Of a stretch of DNA of 64,000 nucleotides, positions 46,492 to 55,574 are shown one piece after another. Within the stretch, counting starts at the first letter, position 1. The number at the start of each line of letters is the position of its first letter. The notes beneath the pieces are model-generated. The model did no database searches. It worked only from the letters and a program-made list of their open reading frames with translations, and was not told where the DNA came from. This DNA comes from CAZVYJ01 sp964631565. Its GTDB lineage: Bacteria > Planctomycetota > Phycisphaerae > SM23-33. The stretch lies in assembly GCA_964631565.1 (NCBI GenBank), contig CAZVYJ010000005.1:1-64000 (forward strand), read 5' to 3'. The position numbers and the translations under genes were made by a program.

Positions 46492-47973
46492 TTATTGCTG
46501 CGCCCGGCTCCGCTCTGCTGCCGGGTGCTGTCGGGTTTTGCCCCGTTTTTTCCATAAATATTTCAGGGATCCGCCGATTACCTGCCCCATCTGTCTGATG
46601 TTGGCGCTGCTGCTGAAGATGAACCGGCCCTGCCGCCAAAGGTTGCTCGGACGGACGTAGAACTTCCTTATGAACTGTTTCTGCTTGGCCAGGAGCAGTT
46701 CCGGCGTCAGGCCTTTGGGCACGAAGACGGGTTTCCAGTAGTTGAACTCGTTCCAGTCCGAGACGTCCAGCGTGCCGTACTGTTTGGCGTTGGCATACTG
46801 CTCGGTTCCGGGCATCGGCGTGTTGATTGTCACGACGACGTGGTTGAGCGGTATGCGGCAGGCGAACGAGATTGTTTCGTTTATCGTCTGCTCGGTCTCC
46901 ATCGGATGGCCGATTATGAAAAAGCCCTTTGTGACGATGCCGAGTTTGTCGCATATCCTGACGACGCGTTCGACGTCGGCCAGGCGGATCTTCTTTTTGA
47001 TTACTTTCAGTATGTCTTCGTTGCCGCTTTCGATGCCGAAACCGATGTACCAGCAGCCGTTGTCGCGCATGTAGGTAAGCAGCTTTTCGTCCACGGTGTT
47101 GACTCGCGACATGCAGCTCCACGGAAATTGCAGCCCGCGTGCGCGTGCGATGTCGAAAATCTCGTAGATACGCTTCGGCTTGACCGTAAACGTGTCGTCG
47201 ACGAACGAAATTTCCCTGACGCCGTACTTGCGAATGAGCATCTCGATTTCATCGACGACGCTTTCGGCGCTTCGCATTCTGCACCGCCGCCCGAACGTGG
47301 TGTTTTCGCAGAACGTGCAGTCGTTGGGGCAGCCTCGGGCCGTGATTATATTGGCCACCGGACGCCGCCTGTAGTTGAGAGGCGGCGGCGAGTAAAGCTG
47401 CATGTCGGGAATCATGTCGTATGCCGGAAACGGCAGCGTGTCCAGGTCCGCGATGTATTCCCGCGGCGGATTGACCACGACCTCGCCGTTGCGGCGATAT
47501 GTCAGGCCGGCTACGCCAGCCGGGTCGCCGTTCTGCTCTATTACGTCCAGCAGCTCGGCCAGCGTGAGTTCGCCTTCGTTCCGTACGGCGTAATCGAAGG
47601 CGTCGAACTGGAGCGGGTGGGCCGGCTGCGTGGATACATGAGGCCCGCCGATTATGACGATTGTTCCGGGCCTGGCCGCCTTGACCGCGCTGGCCAGTTC
47701 CAGCGCCCTGTGAAATGCGACCGTCGTCGAGGATATGCCGAGTATGTCGAAATCGCCCTCGGCCATCATCCTGATGATGTCTTCATACGTGGCGTTGGTG
47801 GCTTCGGCGTCGATCGCCTTGCATCGCCAGCCGCGATCACGCACGAAGGCCGCCAGGTAGTACAGGCCCAGCGGTATCTGGCTGCCGCCAAATACGCCAA
47901 GGTCGCTGCCGTAACGCTCCATCTTGCTGATGGGCGGATATGCCAGAAGTATGCCGTGTTTCCGTTCTGCCAT
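46492..47973 (-). CDS. B12-binding-domain radical SAM protein
   Basis: 493 residues. Residues about 5-150 form a cobalamin-binding-type Rossmann domain (FDILGISSTTVAFHRALELA, TIVIIGGPHVS). The radical SAM core has CPNDCTFC with Cys215, Cys219 and Cys222 holding the 4Fe-4S cluster, then VREISFVDDTF and CWYIGFGIESGNEDILKVI. Members of this group methylate or rearrange lipids, hopanoids, antibiotics or tetrapyrroles. Substrate unknown; the glycosyltransferases next to it hint at envelope lipid or glycan chemistry. AAAGG precedes the start; a TATAAT at 48035-48040 could be its -10. Confidence 0.88.
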   Translation of the reverse strand: MAERKHGILLAYPPISKMERYGSDLGVFGGSQIPLGLYYLAAFVRDRGWRCKAIDAEATNATYEDIIRMMAEGDFDILGISSTTVAFHRALELASAVKAARPGTIVIIGGPHVSTQPAHPLQFDAFDYAVRNEGELTLAELLDVIEQNGDPAGVAGLTYRRNGEVVVNPPREYIADLDTLPFPAYDMIPDMQLYSPPPLNYRRRPVANIITARGCPNDCTFCENTTFGRRCRMRSAESVVDEIEMLIRKYGVREISFVDDTFTVKPKRIYEIFDIARARGLQFPWSCMSRVNTVDEKLLTYMRDNGCWYIGFGIESGNEDILKVIKKKIRLADVERVVRICDKLGIVTKGFFIIGHPMETEQTINETISFACRIPLNHVVVTINTPMPGTEQYANAKQYGTLDVSDWNEFNYWKPVFVPKGLTPELLLAKQKQFIRKFYVRPSNLWRQGRFIFSSSANIRQMGQVIGGSLKYLWKKRGKTRQHPAAERSRAQQ

Positions 47974-48066
47974 TATGCCTTTTCCTGAACAAACTAAAAA
48001 AGGGCGGCGTCGTGCAAATATCACCCTTAGGGGAATTATATAGAATTAGACCGCTGCAGGCCAGTT

Positions 48067-49203
48067 TTATGCCGCGACGGCAGGAGCGGGGCGCCGCGTA
48101 AACACAAAGTCTCTCTGGATCAGGAAATTCAGGATGAACAGGACGGTTTCAGCCAGCAGCTTGGCTGTAATCGGATTGAAGTCAGCCATCGAGACCATCA
48201 GCAGGATAAGCCCGTAGCTGGCGGCGCCGGAACACACAACCAGGATGAGGTATTTCGGCAGGGCGTATTTGTTCGGCGCGGTGCTGTGGAATACGACCTT
48301 TTTGTTCGCCAGGTAGTTGAAGGTCGTCCCGCCGATTCTTCCGGCAATCTGCGAGCCGAGAATGTCGGGCCAGAGAATGAACGTCACGGCGAAGATTGCG
48401 TTGTCGATTAAGGCCGACAGTATCGAAACAATCAGGAATCGCAGCAGCAGGAAGTAAATCCGCATGGAGTCCATGATGGGGTTGAAATGCGACGACTGGT
48501 TGTTGTCGATGTATATGGTTTCGATGCCCGTTTCCACGATTCTGATCCGCTCGTACTTGCAGAGCAGCAGCATGTCGAGTTCGAACTCGTATCCGGCCGA
48601 CCTGAGCTTCAGCAGCCTCGGAATCATGCGGGTCGGGATTCCGCGCAGGCCCGTCTGCGTGTCGGAAATTTTTTGTCCCACGACGGTTTTCATCGTCAGG
48701 CACGTTAGCCTGTTGCCGAAGCGGCTTCGCAGCGGCACGTTTCCACTGAACGCTCTCGAGCCTAGAACGAGGCAATCCCGGTTTTGACGCAGCGTGTCGG
48801 CCACTTTCAGGATGTCGCCCGTTCGGTGCTGCCCGTCGGCGTCAGCCGTTATCGCGCCGACGCATCCGTCGAAAGTGCACGCGCCGTAGTTCAGCCCCGT
48901 CTTTATCGCCATTCCCTTGCCGAGATTGGTGAAATGCCGGAGGACATGTGCGCCTTTAATTTGTCCGATTTCGTCGAAAATGGGGCGACAGCGGGCGTCG
49001 CTGCCGTCGTCGACGACAACCACGCCGCATATGCCATCGGCCTGCGCGAGTCGCCTGACTATCCCAGACAGAACCTTGTCAGGCTGGTACGCCGGAATCA
49101 ATACGAAAACAGATTGTGCGCTTGAATGGTCGTTCATACAGGCAAGACTGTCCGGCCCGTTCAGTTCCCGCGAAGAATCCAACCTCTTTCTTGTGCGAGA
49201 CAT
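48067..49203 (-). CDS. Family 2 glycosyltransferase fused to a GtrA-like membrane domain
   Basis: 378 residues. The N-terminal GT-A domain has VFVLIPAYQPDKVLSGIVRR, the metal site GVVVVDDGSDARC, and AITADADGQHRTGDILKVAD, as in dolichol/polyprenyl-phosphate sugar synthases. From about residue 240 four membrane segments form a GtrA-type domain (NYLANKKVVFHSTA is characteristic). Such fusions make and flip polyprenyl-linked sugars. No clear Shine-Dalgarno for 49203; 49137 (MNDHSS) is an alternative start. It is divergent from the PMT-like gene, whose product may use its lipid-linked sugar. Confidence 0.88.
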   Translation of the reverse strand: MSRTRKRLDSSRELNGPDSLACMNDHSSAQSVFVLIPAYQPDKVLSGIVRRLAQADGICGVVVVDDGSDARCRPIFDEIGQIKGAHVLRHFTNLGKGMAIKTGLNYGACTFDGCVGAITADADGQHRTGDILKVADTLRQNRDCLVLGSRAFSGNVPLRSRFGNRLTCLTMKTVVGQKISDTQTGLRGIPTRMIPRLLKLRSAGYEFELDMLLLCKYERIRIVETGIETIYIDNNQSSHFNPIMDSMRIYFLLLRFLIVSILSALIDNAIFAVTFILWPDILGSQIAGRIGGTTFNYLANKKVVFHSTAPNKYALPKYLILVVCSGAASYGLILLMVSMADFNPITAKLLAETVLFILNFLIQRDFVFTRRPAPAVAA

Positions 49204-49265
49204 CCGTTAGGGTACAATGCTCAGAACCATATATGTAGCCGATAGACTATCAAGACCGCGTCAGA

Positions 49266-50909
49266 ATGCAAGTGATCGCTCGAATGAACGCAAATCCGGA
49301 ATCGAATTGCGCCGAATGCACCGTGGATATGTCCGTCCTGGCGAATCTGCCGATGACGCGACGCAGAATGATATTCGCCTGGTCCGCGATAACGCTGCTT
49401 TACCTGGCCGGCGTTACATGGTGCTGGTGGCCGACGCCGGACAGCGCACTTTATCTTTCCCTCGGGCGGTCGCTGGCCGAGGGGAATGGATATGTATTCA
49501 ACGGCGAGGTTTCCAATACCGTGACGCCGGGGCTGCCCGCAGCCCTTGCCGGCATACGGCTGTGCTTCGGCGATACCATGCTGGCGGCGAATCTGTTCGT
49601 GGCTTTATGCGGGCTGGCCGCAATCGCCATGGCTTATTGCGTCGTCGTGAATCTGGCGGACAGGCACACCGCGCTGGCGGTCGCGGCATGCCTGGCCTGC
49701 TCCTACACGTTTTATCTTTCATCGCATCTCGTGCTGACAGAAGCGCCGACGACGATGCTGGTCGCCATGTTCCTGTACTGTCACGTTACTCGCGGAAAGC
49801 GGCCCGCCTGGCTGACGCTGTGCATGCTGGTTCTTCTTGCGGCGGCGTGCGCGCTGGTTCGCGCGCCCTCGCTGGGGCTGCTGTTCATTGCAGCAATCGG
49901 CATGCTGCTGGACCGTGCAGCCGAGCCTTCGTTTCGCAGGCGGGCGATTTCGGCTGCGGCGGTGACGCTGGCGGTGGCGGCGATGGTCGTCGGCCTTTAC
50001 ATTGTCGCGACGGCTGTCTCTCCGGAGACGCCCCTGTATGTCAAAACCTCGACCGATTCGTCCTACGGCGGCGCGGACATCGCGGAGCGGCTGTGGCGAA
50101 CCGTGCCGGGCATGTTCCTGTGGTTCCCCGAAGCGATGATGGAAATGTTCACCGGCCAGAGCGGCGGCTTGCTGACGGCGATTATCGGCCTGCCGATGCT
50201 TGCGATGATGGCGGCAGGGGCGTGGCGGCGGTGGCGGGCAGGCAGCAGGCTTGTGCCGCTGCTGGCGATTCTGTTTCCATTTGGAACGTCGCTGCTGCTC
50301 GGCAACTGGGCGCTGCGGCCGAGATACCTTATGCCGATACAGTTTCTGCTGCTGCTCCTGTGCATGGAGGGGCTTCTTGCAGCGGCAGCGGCCGTCTGCA
50401 GGCGTTTTCGGAAAATATTATCGCCGCAACTCGCCCGGCGGGTGCTCGAGGTGTTCGTAATCCTGGTTATCGCGTTTAACATTCCCCGTGTTGCGAAAAT
50501 AAGTTTCGGCCACGGCTACTGGGCGGTTTCGGGCCGTTTTTATGAAAAAGTAAGAGGCGGCGACTTTGTGGACATCCCGGCGGTGAAGGAGTTTTTCGCC
50601 AACCGCCCGGTTGGCGACATTGTCATAGCCGCTCCAGCCGACTGCCGCGCGATATTCCACTATCTCAGCAGGCAGAAGGTAGTGGCGTTTCCGACTGAAA
50701 CCATCGACGGCGATCGGACAGTCGGCGACGCGGAGGCCATTGTGAAGTTCGTCGATTCGCACAATGACATCGACCTTATCGTGCTGGACTGGGACGGCGG
50801 GTCGCAGGAGTTCCGCAGCCGCCTGAAAAAACTCGTCGATGCGGACGCCAATTTCGAAAACATACGGGAAATGAAGCAGTATCAGATTTACCGTCGCCGC
50901 CGCAACTGA
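49266..50909 (+). CDS. PMT/ArnT-like membrane glycosyltransferase
   Basis: 547 residues with about 11 hydrophobic segments over the first 430. The first large loop has the acidic motif WPTPDSALYLSLGRSLAEGN, as in GT39/GT83 enzymes that use polyprenyl-phosphate sugars, and HLVLTEAPTTML follows. The last 110 residues form a soluble domain (PAVKEFFANRPVGDIVIAAP). It probably moves a sugar onto an extracytoplasmic protein, lipid or glycan. Several Met codons precede the first helix, so the start is uncertain (49266-49353). The 3' end overlaps the convergent GT2 gene by 22 bp. Confidence 0.82.
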   Translation: MQVIARMNANPESNCAECTVDMSVLANLPMTRRRMIFAWSAITLLYLAGVTWCWWPTPDSALYLSLGRSLAEGNGYVFNGEVSNTVTPGLPAALAGIRLCFGDTMLAANLFVALCGLAAIAMAYCVVVNLADRHTALAVAACLACSYTFYLSSHLVLTEAPTTMLVAMFLYCHVTRGKRPAWLTLCMLVLLAAACALVRAPSLGLLFIAAIGMLLDRAAEPSFRRRAISAAAVTLAVAAMVVGLYIVATAVSPETPLYVKTSTDSSYGGADIAERLWRTVPGMFLWFPEAMMEMFTGQSGGLLTAIIGLPMLAMMAAGAWRRWRAGSRLVPLLAILFPFGTSLLLGNWALRPRYLMPIQFLLLLLCMEGLLAAAAAVCRRFRKILSPQLARRVLEVFVILVIAFNIPRVAKISFGHGYWAVSGRFYEKVRGGDFVDIPAVKEFFANRPVGDIVIAAPADCRAIFHYLSRQKVVAFPTETIDGDRTVGDAEAIVKFVDSHNDIDLIVLDWDGGSQEFRSRLKKLVDADANFENIREMKQYQIYRRRRN

Positions 50910-52090
50910 AGCACGCTCAGCATGAAGCTGGAAAAAATGGCTTGGATGCCCAGCACCATCAGCATCGTCGCGGGAATGACCTTTCGCATGGTTTTCTGAT
51001 AGTCCAGCGGTCCGAAGTGTCCGCTTGCCCACACATCCAGCGCCCACAGCATGAGTGCGACGCCTGCAAGCGTCAGAATCAGTCCTGCGACAAGGCCGCC
51101 TTCCAGCCTGACCCTGCCGGTGAGTTTATTGAATCGCCCGCCGCTCGGCAGGAGATTTTCCGCCGTCGCGAAGGTTTTCGCGAACAGGGCGAACCAGACA
51201 AGCTGCGCGCCGATAACGCAGATTCCGGCGGCCGCCATCAGAGTGTGAACGTCGAACGTGGTCCGGCCGATGTGCCGCGGTCCGGGCAGCAGCCAGCTTC
51301 CGACGCCAAGCCCGGCAAGCAGAAGCAGCAGCCCCGGGTACAGGAACAGCCACTGCGGGCTGCAGATGAGCATGAACCTCAGGTGCCGCCATCCGTCGCG
51401 CCAGCTTCGCAGGTGGGGCGGTCGGCTTCGGCCATGGCGATAGAGCGTCACGGGAATTTCGGCGATTCGCATTTTCAGCAGCGACGCCTTGATGATTATC
51501 TCGCTGGCGAATTCCATGCCGGTGGTCCGCAGCATCATTTTGCGGTATGCCTCTTTCGAGAACGCCCGCAGGCCGCAGTGGAAATCCGACACGCCGCTGT
51601 GGAAGAGCATCCGCCCGACGGTGGTGAGCACCGGGTTGCCTATCCATCGGTGTTTCCACGGCATGGCGCCCGGCTCGATGGCGCCTTTCAGCCGCGACCC
51701 CATGACCAGGTCGCAGCCTTCACGCAGCTTTTCGACGAACGGCATTGCCGCGGCGAAATCGTAACTGGCGTCGGCGTCGCCCATGATTATGTACCTGCCG
51801 CCGGCCGCCTCAATGCCGCCCATCAGCGCGCTGCCGTAGCCTTTTTCCGCCACGGTCACTACGCGGGCGCCGCATCTGCGGGCGATGTCCTGCGAGCCGT
51901 CGGTGCTGCCGTTGTCGGCGACGATTATCTCGGCGGAGAGATTGTTTTCAGCGATGCATTTATTCGCCGCGGCGATGCAGGTTTCCAGCGTCTCCGCCTC
52001 GTTCAGGCACGGCATGACGAATGAAACTTCAACTTCGCCCCCCAGGGGGCGGTCGGCGGGCTGCGACGGCATGTCGGATTCTTTTACCAT
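50888..52090 (-). CDS. Family 2 glycosyltransferase with C-terminal membrane region
   Basis: 400 residues. The catalytic domain has VSFVMPCLNEAETLETCIAA, AEIIVADNGSTDGSQDIARR and YIIMGDADASYDFAAAMPFV, typical of polyprenyl-phosphate sugar synthases. Four membrane helices occupy about 240-400 (LFLYPGLLLLLAGLGVGSWL and later). It likely supplies lipid-linked sugar to the PMT-like enzyme at 49266-50909. It lies 184 bp upstream of nothing coding on its own strand, with repeat R5 beyond its start. Confidence 0.88.
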   Translation of the reverse strand: MVKESDMPSQPADRPLGGEVEVSFVMPCLNEAETLETCIAAANKCIAENNLSAEIIVADNGSTDGSQDIARRCGARVVTVAEKGYGSALMGGIEAAGGRYIIMGDADASYDFAAAMPFVEKLREGCDLVMGSRLKGAIEPGAMPWKHRWIGNPVLTTVGRMLFHSGVSDFHCGLRAFSKEAYRKMMLRTTGMEFASEIIIKASLLKMRIAEIPVTLYRHGRSRPPHLRSWRDGWRHLRFMLICSPQWLFLYPGLLLLLAGLGVGSWLLPGPRHIGRTTFDVHTLMAAAGICVIGAQLVWFALFAKTFATAENLLPSGGRFNKLTGRVRLEGGLVAGLILTLAGVALMLWALDVWASGHFGPLDYQKTMRKVIPATMLMVLGIQAIFSSFMLSVLQLRRRR

Positions 52091-52190
52091 CTGGATTTAT
52101 TAAAGCAGATTGCAGGTAGATGGTAGCGGGGAGAAATGCCCGGCACAAGTGCTTCGATTCAGACGCCGCCTGGCGCCACCAATGGCATCC

Positions 52191-52246
52191 GACACAGAGA
52201 CGCGAAAAAATCCCAAATCCCAAATCCGAAATAATATCTCTGTGTC
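52191..52246. repeat. Inverted-repeat element R5
   Basis: GACACAGAGA (52191-52200) and TCTCTGTGTC (52237-52246) are perfect 10-bp inverted ends. The 36-nt centre holds AATCCCAAATCCCAAATCCG, a short tandem AATCCCA repeat. It lies between the GT2 gene and the last prepilin gene. Confidence 0.75.
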
Positions 52247-52274
52247 GAGTAGTTTTTCGGAAATCTCAGACGGC

Positions 52275-52799
52275 TCAATACAACTGGTTGCGTCGCGGCG
52301 ATACGCTGATGGTCTGCTCGGTGTTCTGGTTATCGACTTCGATCGACAGGCGTATTGTTATGCTTTTTGTGCAGGTCTGTCCCTTCGAGTCGGTCCCGAT
52401 TTCCTGGATTACGTAGAATCCGGTCAGTTTCGGCTTGCCGGTTGCGCTTATGAGCGTGTAGCTTTCGGTCGAGCCGCCCGTGACGGTGCGCGTCAGCACA
52501 AGGTCGCCCGCTCCGTTGATTCCGTACGATATCATAGAATAGGTGCTGGTGTCCGCCGGGATAACGGTTACGGAGGTTGACGTTGCGTCCACGGCGGCGG
52601 CGGAGCGGACGTCTTTCGCGATGCGATTCAGCACCCATCGGGATGATTGCGTGAGCGTGGCGATTTCTTCGTTCTCGCTGTAGCCGTCCATGCATGCCTT
52701 GACCGCGGCGGCGGCTGCAGCCAGCAGCATGGCAAACACGGCCAACGCCACCAGCATCTCCATTATTGTAAACGCCTTTTTATGTCCTGAAGCTGACAT
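52275..52799 (-). CDS. Type IV prepilin-like (PilW/PulJ-type) minor pseudopilin
   Basis: 174 residues. A 9-residue basic leader (MSASGHKKA) precedes the class III signal FTIMEMLVALAVFAMLLAAA with the conserved Glu at +5. The preceding residue is Ala, not Gly, which prepilin peptidases sometimes accept. The globular part (SRWVLNRIAKDVRSAAAVDA) fits PulJ/PilW proteins. It starts one base after the stop of the upstream PilX-like gene, so translation is coupled. It is the last gene of the pilus operon. Confidence 0.82.
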   Translation of the reverse strand: MSASGHKKAFTIMEMLVALAVFAMLLAAAAAAVKACMDGYSENEEIATLTQSSRWVLNRIAKDVRSAAAVDATSTSVTVIPADTSTYSMISYGINGAGDLVLTRTVTGGSTESYTLISATGKPKLTGFYVIQEIGTDSKGQTCTKSITIRLSIEVDNQNTEQTISVSPRRNQLY

Positions 52800-52800
52800 C

Positions 52801-54186
52801 TCAGTACTCCACGTATGAGTTCGGGTCCGGCTCGAATTTGCCCGGCGAGGTGAATCCCGGCGGGATATCCGGCACATCGTCCCGGTCTATAATCAGGTTC
52901 GAATTGCCTGTGAGCTTGAACTCCGAATCGCTGTAATTGATTATCGGCCCGTGGACGATTCCGCCCGCGTTGCCCGCGAATTTGAATTCGTCGGCGGCCA
53001 TCGCTCCGCTTACCGTGCCGAAATTGCCGGTGAACTGCAGGCTGAAACCCGGCGCCAGAACGAAAGACCCCGGCATGGACCGCAGTGTGTGGAACTCGGA
53101 AGTATCCGGCAGCTCTTCGACGCCCTTGACGGTCGTGTTGCCGGTGAATTTTATCGTGTTCGAGTCGTAATTATTCTCTCCGGCGTCCTGTGTGACTATC
53201 ACGCCGGTGATGCTGACGTTGCCAGAGAAATGCACGTTGTTCGGGACCTCGATGAATATCACGCCGTTGAGCGTGATATTGCCGGAGAACGTCGGATTGC
53301 TGTTGGCCAGTATCCGGATATTCGTGAAAGTCTTGTTTCCACTGGTGCTCGTGCTGCTGTTGACGACGTTCGTGGCGAACGGCTCGAATACGGTCGGGTC
53401 GACTTCCGGAAACTCCACTTCGCCGATGCCGAGGTGAATGTGGTCCTCTATGTTGCCCGACCAGTTGTTCTCGCCGCCGACGGTCACGTTTCCGCTGACC
53501 GATACGTAGCCGTCCGGGTTGGACGCGTAGATGTCGCCTTCCAGGTTGCAGTTGCCCGTGAGCTTGAAGACTTCATTGGTGCTGTAGGTCGCGGAAAGCA
53601 TGTTCGCCTCGGCCGGGCTGTTTGCGCCGCTGACGTGGGCGTTTCCGGTCAGGCTGATGGGGCTTTTCGACGCGATGCCGTAATCGAAGACGACGCTCCT
53701 GCCTGCTGACAGGTCGAAATCCATGCTCACCGTCCGCGATATGTCTTTATCGGAGCCGGTGACGGACATGCGGACCGTCGTGTCATCCACGCGTGTTATC
53801 GTGGCGCAAAATCTCTTTCCGCCGCCCATGTCGATGGACGGGATGATTATGGTTTCCCCGTCATATGCGACCTGCTCGCCCTGCAGATTTTCGGTTCCGT
53901 TCAGCCGCGAAGCAAGCGATGCGGCGAGGTTATCCAGCATCGCCTGACCGCTCGAGCCGGACGATACGGTCAGTTCAGACAAGATCATTGAAAGGTGCCC
54001 CAGGCCGCCTTCCGCCTGCATTCTTGCGTCCTGTACTGAAGACATGTTTTCCGCTGTGCGCAGGGACGTATGGGAGAAGGTGGCGTACGCCACCGCCAGG
54101 CTGCTGAACACGGTCAGCAGCACCAGGGCAAGTATGTAAACTATGCCTTGCTGCTTATGTCCGAATTTCATATTCGACATAGGCAC
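52801..54186 (-). CDS. PilX-like pilus protein with beta-solenoid-like body, copy 1
   Basis: 461 residues. The N-terminal helix (KQQGIVYILALVLLTVFSSL) resembles PilX/GspK-type pseudopilins but lacks the Phe-Thr-x-x-Glu site. From about residue 160 the protein is strand-rich with a recurring F-x-(L/F)-(T/S)GN-x2-(V/I)-x-G unit (FKLTGNCNLEG, VSVSGNVTVGG, FSGNITLNG, HFSGNVSITG, FKLTGNSNLI), like a bactofilin or autotransporter solenoid. It is a tandem paralogue of the next gene upstream. GTG at 54186 has AAGGAGG at good distance; ATG at 54180 is possible. Probably a surface or pilus-associated protein. Confidence 0.78.
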   Translation of the reverse strand: MPMSNMKFGHKQQGIVYILALVLLTVFSSLAVAYATFSHTSLRTAENMSSVQDARMQAEGGLGHLSMILSELTVSSGSSGQAMLDNLAASLASRLNGTENLQGEQVAYDGETIIIPSIDMGGGKRFCATITRVDDTTVRMSVTGSDKDISRTVSMDFDLSAGRSVVFDYGIASKSPISLTGNAHVSGANSPAEANMLSATYSTNEVFKLTGNCNLEGDIYASNPDGYVSVSGNVTVGGENNWSGNIEDHIHLGIGEVEFPEVDPTVFEPFATNVVNSSTSTSGNKTFTNIRILANSNPTFSGNITLNGVIFIEVPNNVHFSGNVSITGVIVTQDAGENNYDSNTIKFTGNTTVKGVEELPDTSEFHTLRSMPGSFVLAPGFSLQFTGNFGTVSGAMAADEFKFAGNAGGIVHGPIINYSDSEFKLTGNSNLIIDRDDVPDIPPGFTSPGKFEPDPNSYVEY

Positions 54187-54201
54187 TGGTTAATTTCCTC
54201 C

Positions 54202-55572
54202 TTACAGCTCCGTATAAGTATCCGGTATCGGTTCGAAACCTATTGAAGGCACGAATCCTGCCGGGTCCTGATCCGCATCCTGTCTGTCCACGTATATGTC
54301 CACGTTTCCGCCGACGCTGGTCGTCAGATCGGCCAGCCCGATGACCGAACCTTTCACCGTTCCCTCGGCGGTGCCTGTGAAGGTCAACTGGTCCGCCGCG
54401 ATTGAACCATTGATGGCCGTGAAGTTTCCGGCGAAAGTTACGCCGAAGCCCGGCGCGAGAATGAATGTTCCGGTTTCCTGCTTGACTGCTGCGAACTGCG
54501 GCGTATCAGGCAGCACCTCTACGCCGTTAGCCTCGACCCTGCCGGCGAAGAATAGCCGGCACTGATCTATCGGCAGGTCAGCGTCCTGCGTCACGACGAT
54601 GCCGTTAAGCGTGCATTTGCCGGTAAACGTGACTGTGTTCGGCGCTTCGACGTAAACAACACCGTTGAGCACGACGTCGCTGGTGAAATTCGGATTCATG
54701 CCGGCCGGTATCCTCAGATTGTTGAACGTGCCCGTGGTTGTCGGGTCGGTCGCCCTGAGCGTATATGTCGCCATCGCCGCCAGAGGGTCCACGTTGATTT
54801 CCGGGAAATCCGGCTCGTCGACGCCGATGTGGACGTGCTCGGCTATTTCATCGAGGTCTGTACTTCCTGCGACCGTCGGGCTGCCGGATATTGTGATTGA
54901 AGTTCCGCTGCCAGAAACGTACAAATCGCCGCTTATTTCAGAGCTGCCGTCCACCGTAAGGGCGTTGGTCACGGCTTCCGATACGGAAATTACGCTCGCT
55001 TCGGACGGATAGTTCACGCCGACTATTCTGGCGTTTCCGAAAATAGTTATCGGCCCGCGCGAAGCGATGCCGTATTCGAAGGCTGCCGCCCGGCGTTCTG
55101 TCAACGAAAGGTCCATCGTCAGCTGCCGTGTGAAGCTGCCTGCCGAGCCGCTGACGGTGAGCCGGCACCTGGTTGCGTCCACCCAGGTTACCCACGCCGA
55201 GAATGTTCTGCCGTCGATGCTGATGGCTGGAACGGTCACGGTCATTGATGTCGCCGAGACGCTCTGGCCGGCCAGGTTGGCCGTCCCGTCGAGTTTGCAC
55301 GCGATGGCCTGTCTCAGGTTTTCCGCGAAGGTTTCCTGCGTGGTCGAACCCGGCACGCTTATATCGTTCATAAGGTTGAGCATGAACGACAGTCCGCTTT
55401 CGGCCGCCAGCCGGGCGTCTGCGACATTACTGTAATTGTCGCTCTGTTTTATGCCGGTGTTTGTTGTGACGGCCAGCGTTATGCTCAACGTCGTGAAGAC
55501 GGCGATCAGCAGCAGCGCGAGGATGTAAATCACCGCGGGCCTTGTTCGGACTTTGAAAATGTTTCTACGCAT
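54202..55572 (-). CDS. PilX-like pilus protein with beta-solenoid-like body, copy 2
   Basis: 456 residues, same plan as copy 1: a PilX-like N-terminal helix (PAVIYILALLLIAVFTTLSI), a linker, then a strand-rich solenoid-like body with matching landmarks (FEYGIASRGPITIFGNARI, VVYVEAPNTVTFTGKCTLNG, FILAPGFGVTFAGNFTAING, GFEPIPDTYTEL). Copy 1 has parallel FVLAPGFSLQFTGN and FEPDPNSYVEY. The two have diverged considerably in sequence. GGAGGGA precedes the start, and the PilV-like gene stops 2 bp before it. Function unrecognised beyond pilus association by context. Confidence 0.78.
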   Translation of the reverse strand: MRRNIFKVRTRPAVIYILALLLIAVFTTLSITLAVTTNTGIKQSDNYSNVADARLAAESGLSFMLNLMNDISVPGSTTQETFAENLRQAIACKLDGTANLAGQSVSATSMTVTVPAISIDGRTFSAWVTWVDATRCRLTVSGSAGSFTRQLTMDLSLTERRAAAFEYGIASRGPITIFGNARIVGVNYPSEASVISVSEAVTNALTVDGSSEISGDLYVSGSGTSITISGSPTVAGSTDLDEIAEHVHIGVDEPDFPEINVDPLAAMATYTLRATDPTTTGTFNNLRIPAGMNPNFTSDVVLNGVVYVEAPNTVTFTGKCTLNGIVVTQDADLPIDQCRLFFAGRVEANGVEVLPDTPQFAAVKQETGTFILAPGFGVTFAGNFTAINGSIAADQLTFTGTAEGTVKGSVIGLADLTTSVGGNVDIYVDRQDADQDPAGFVPSIGFEPIPDTYTEL

Positions 55573-55574
55573 GG

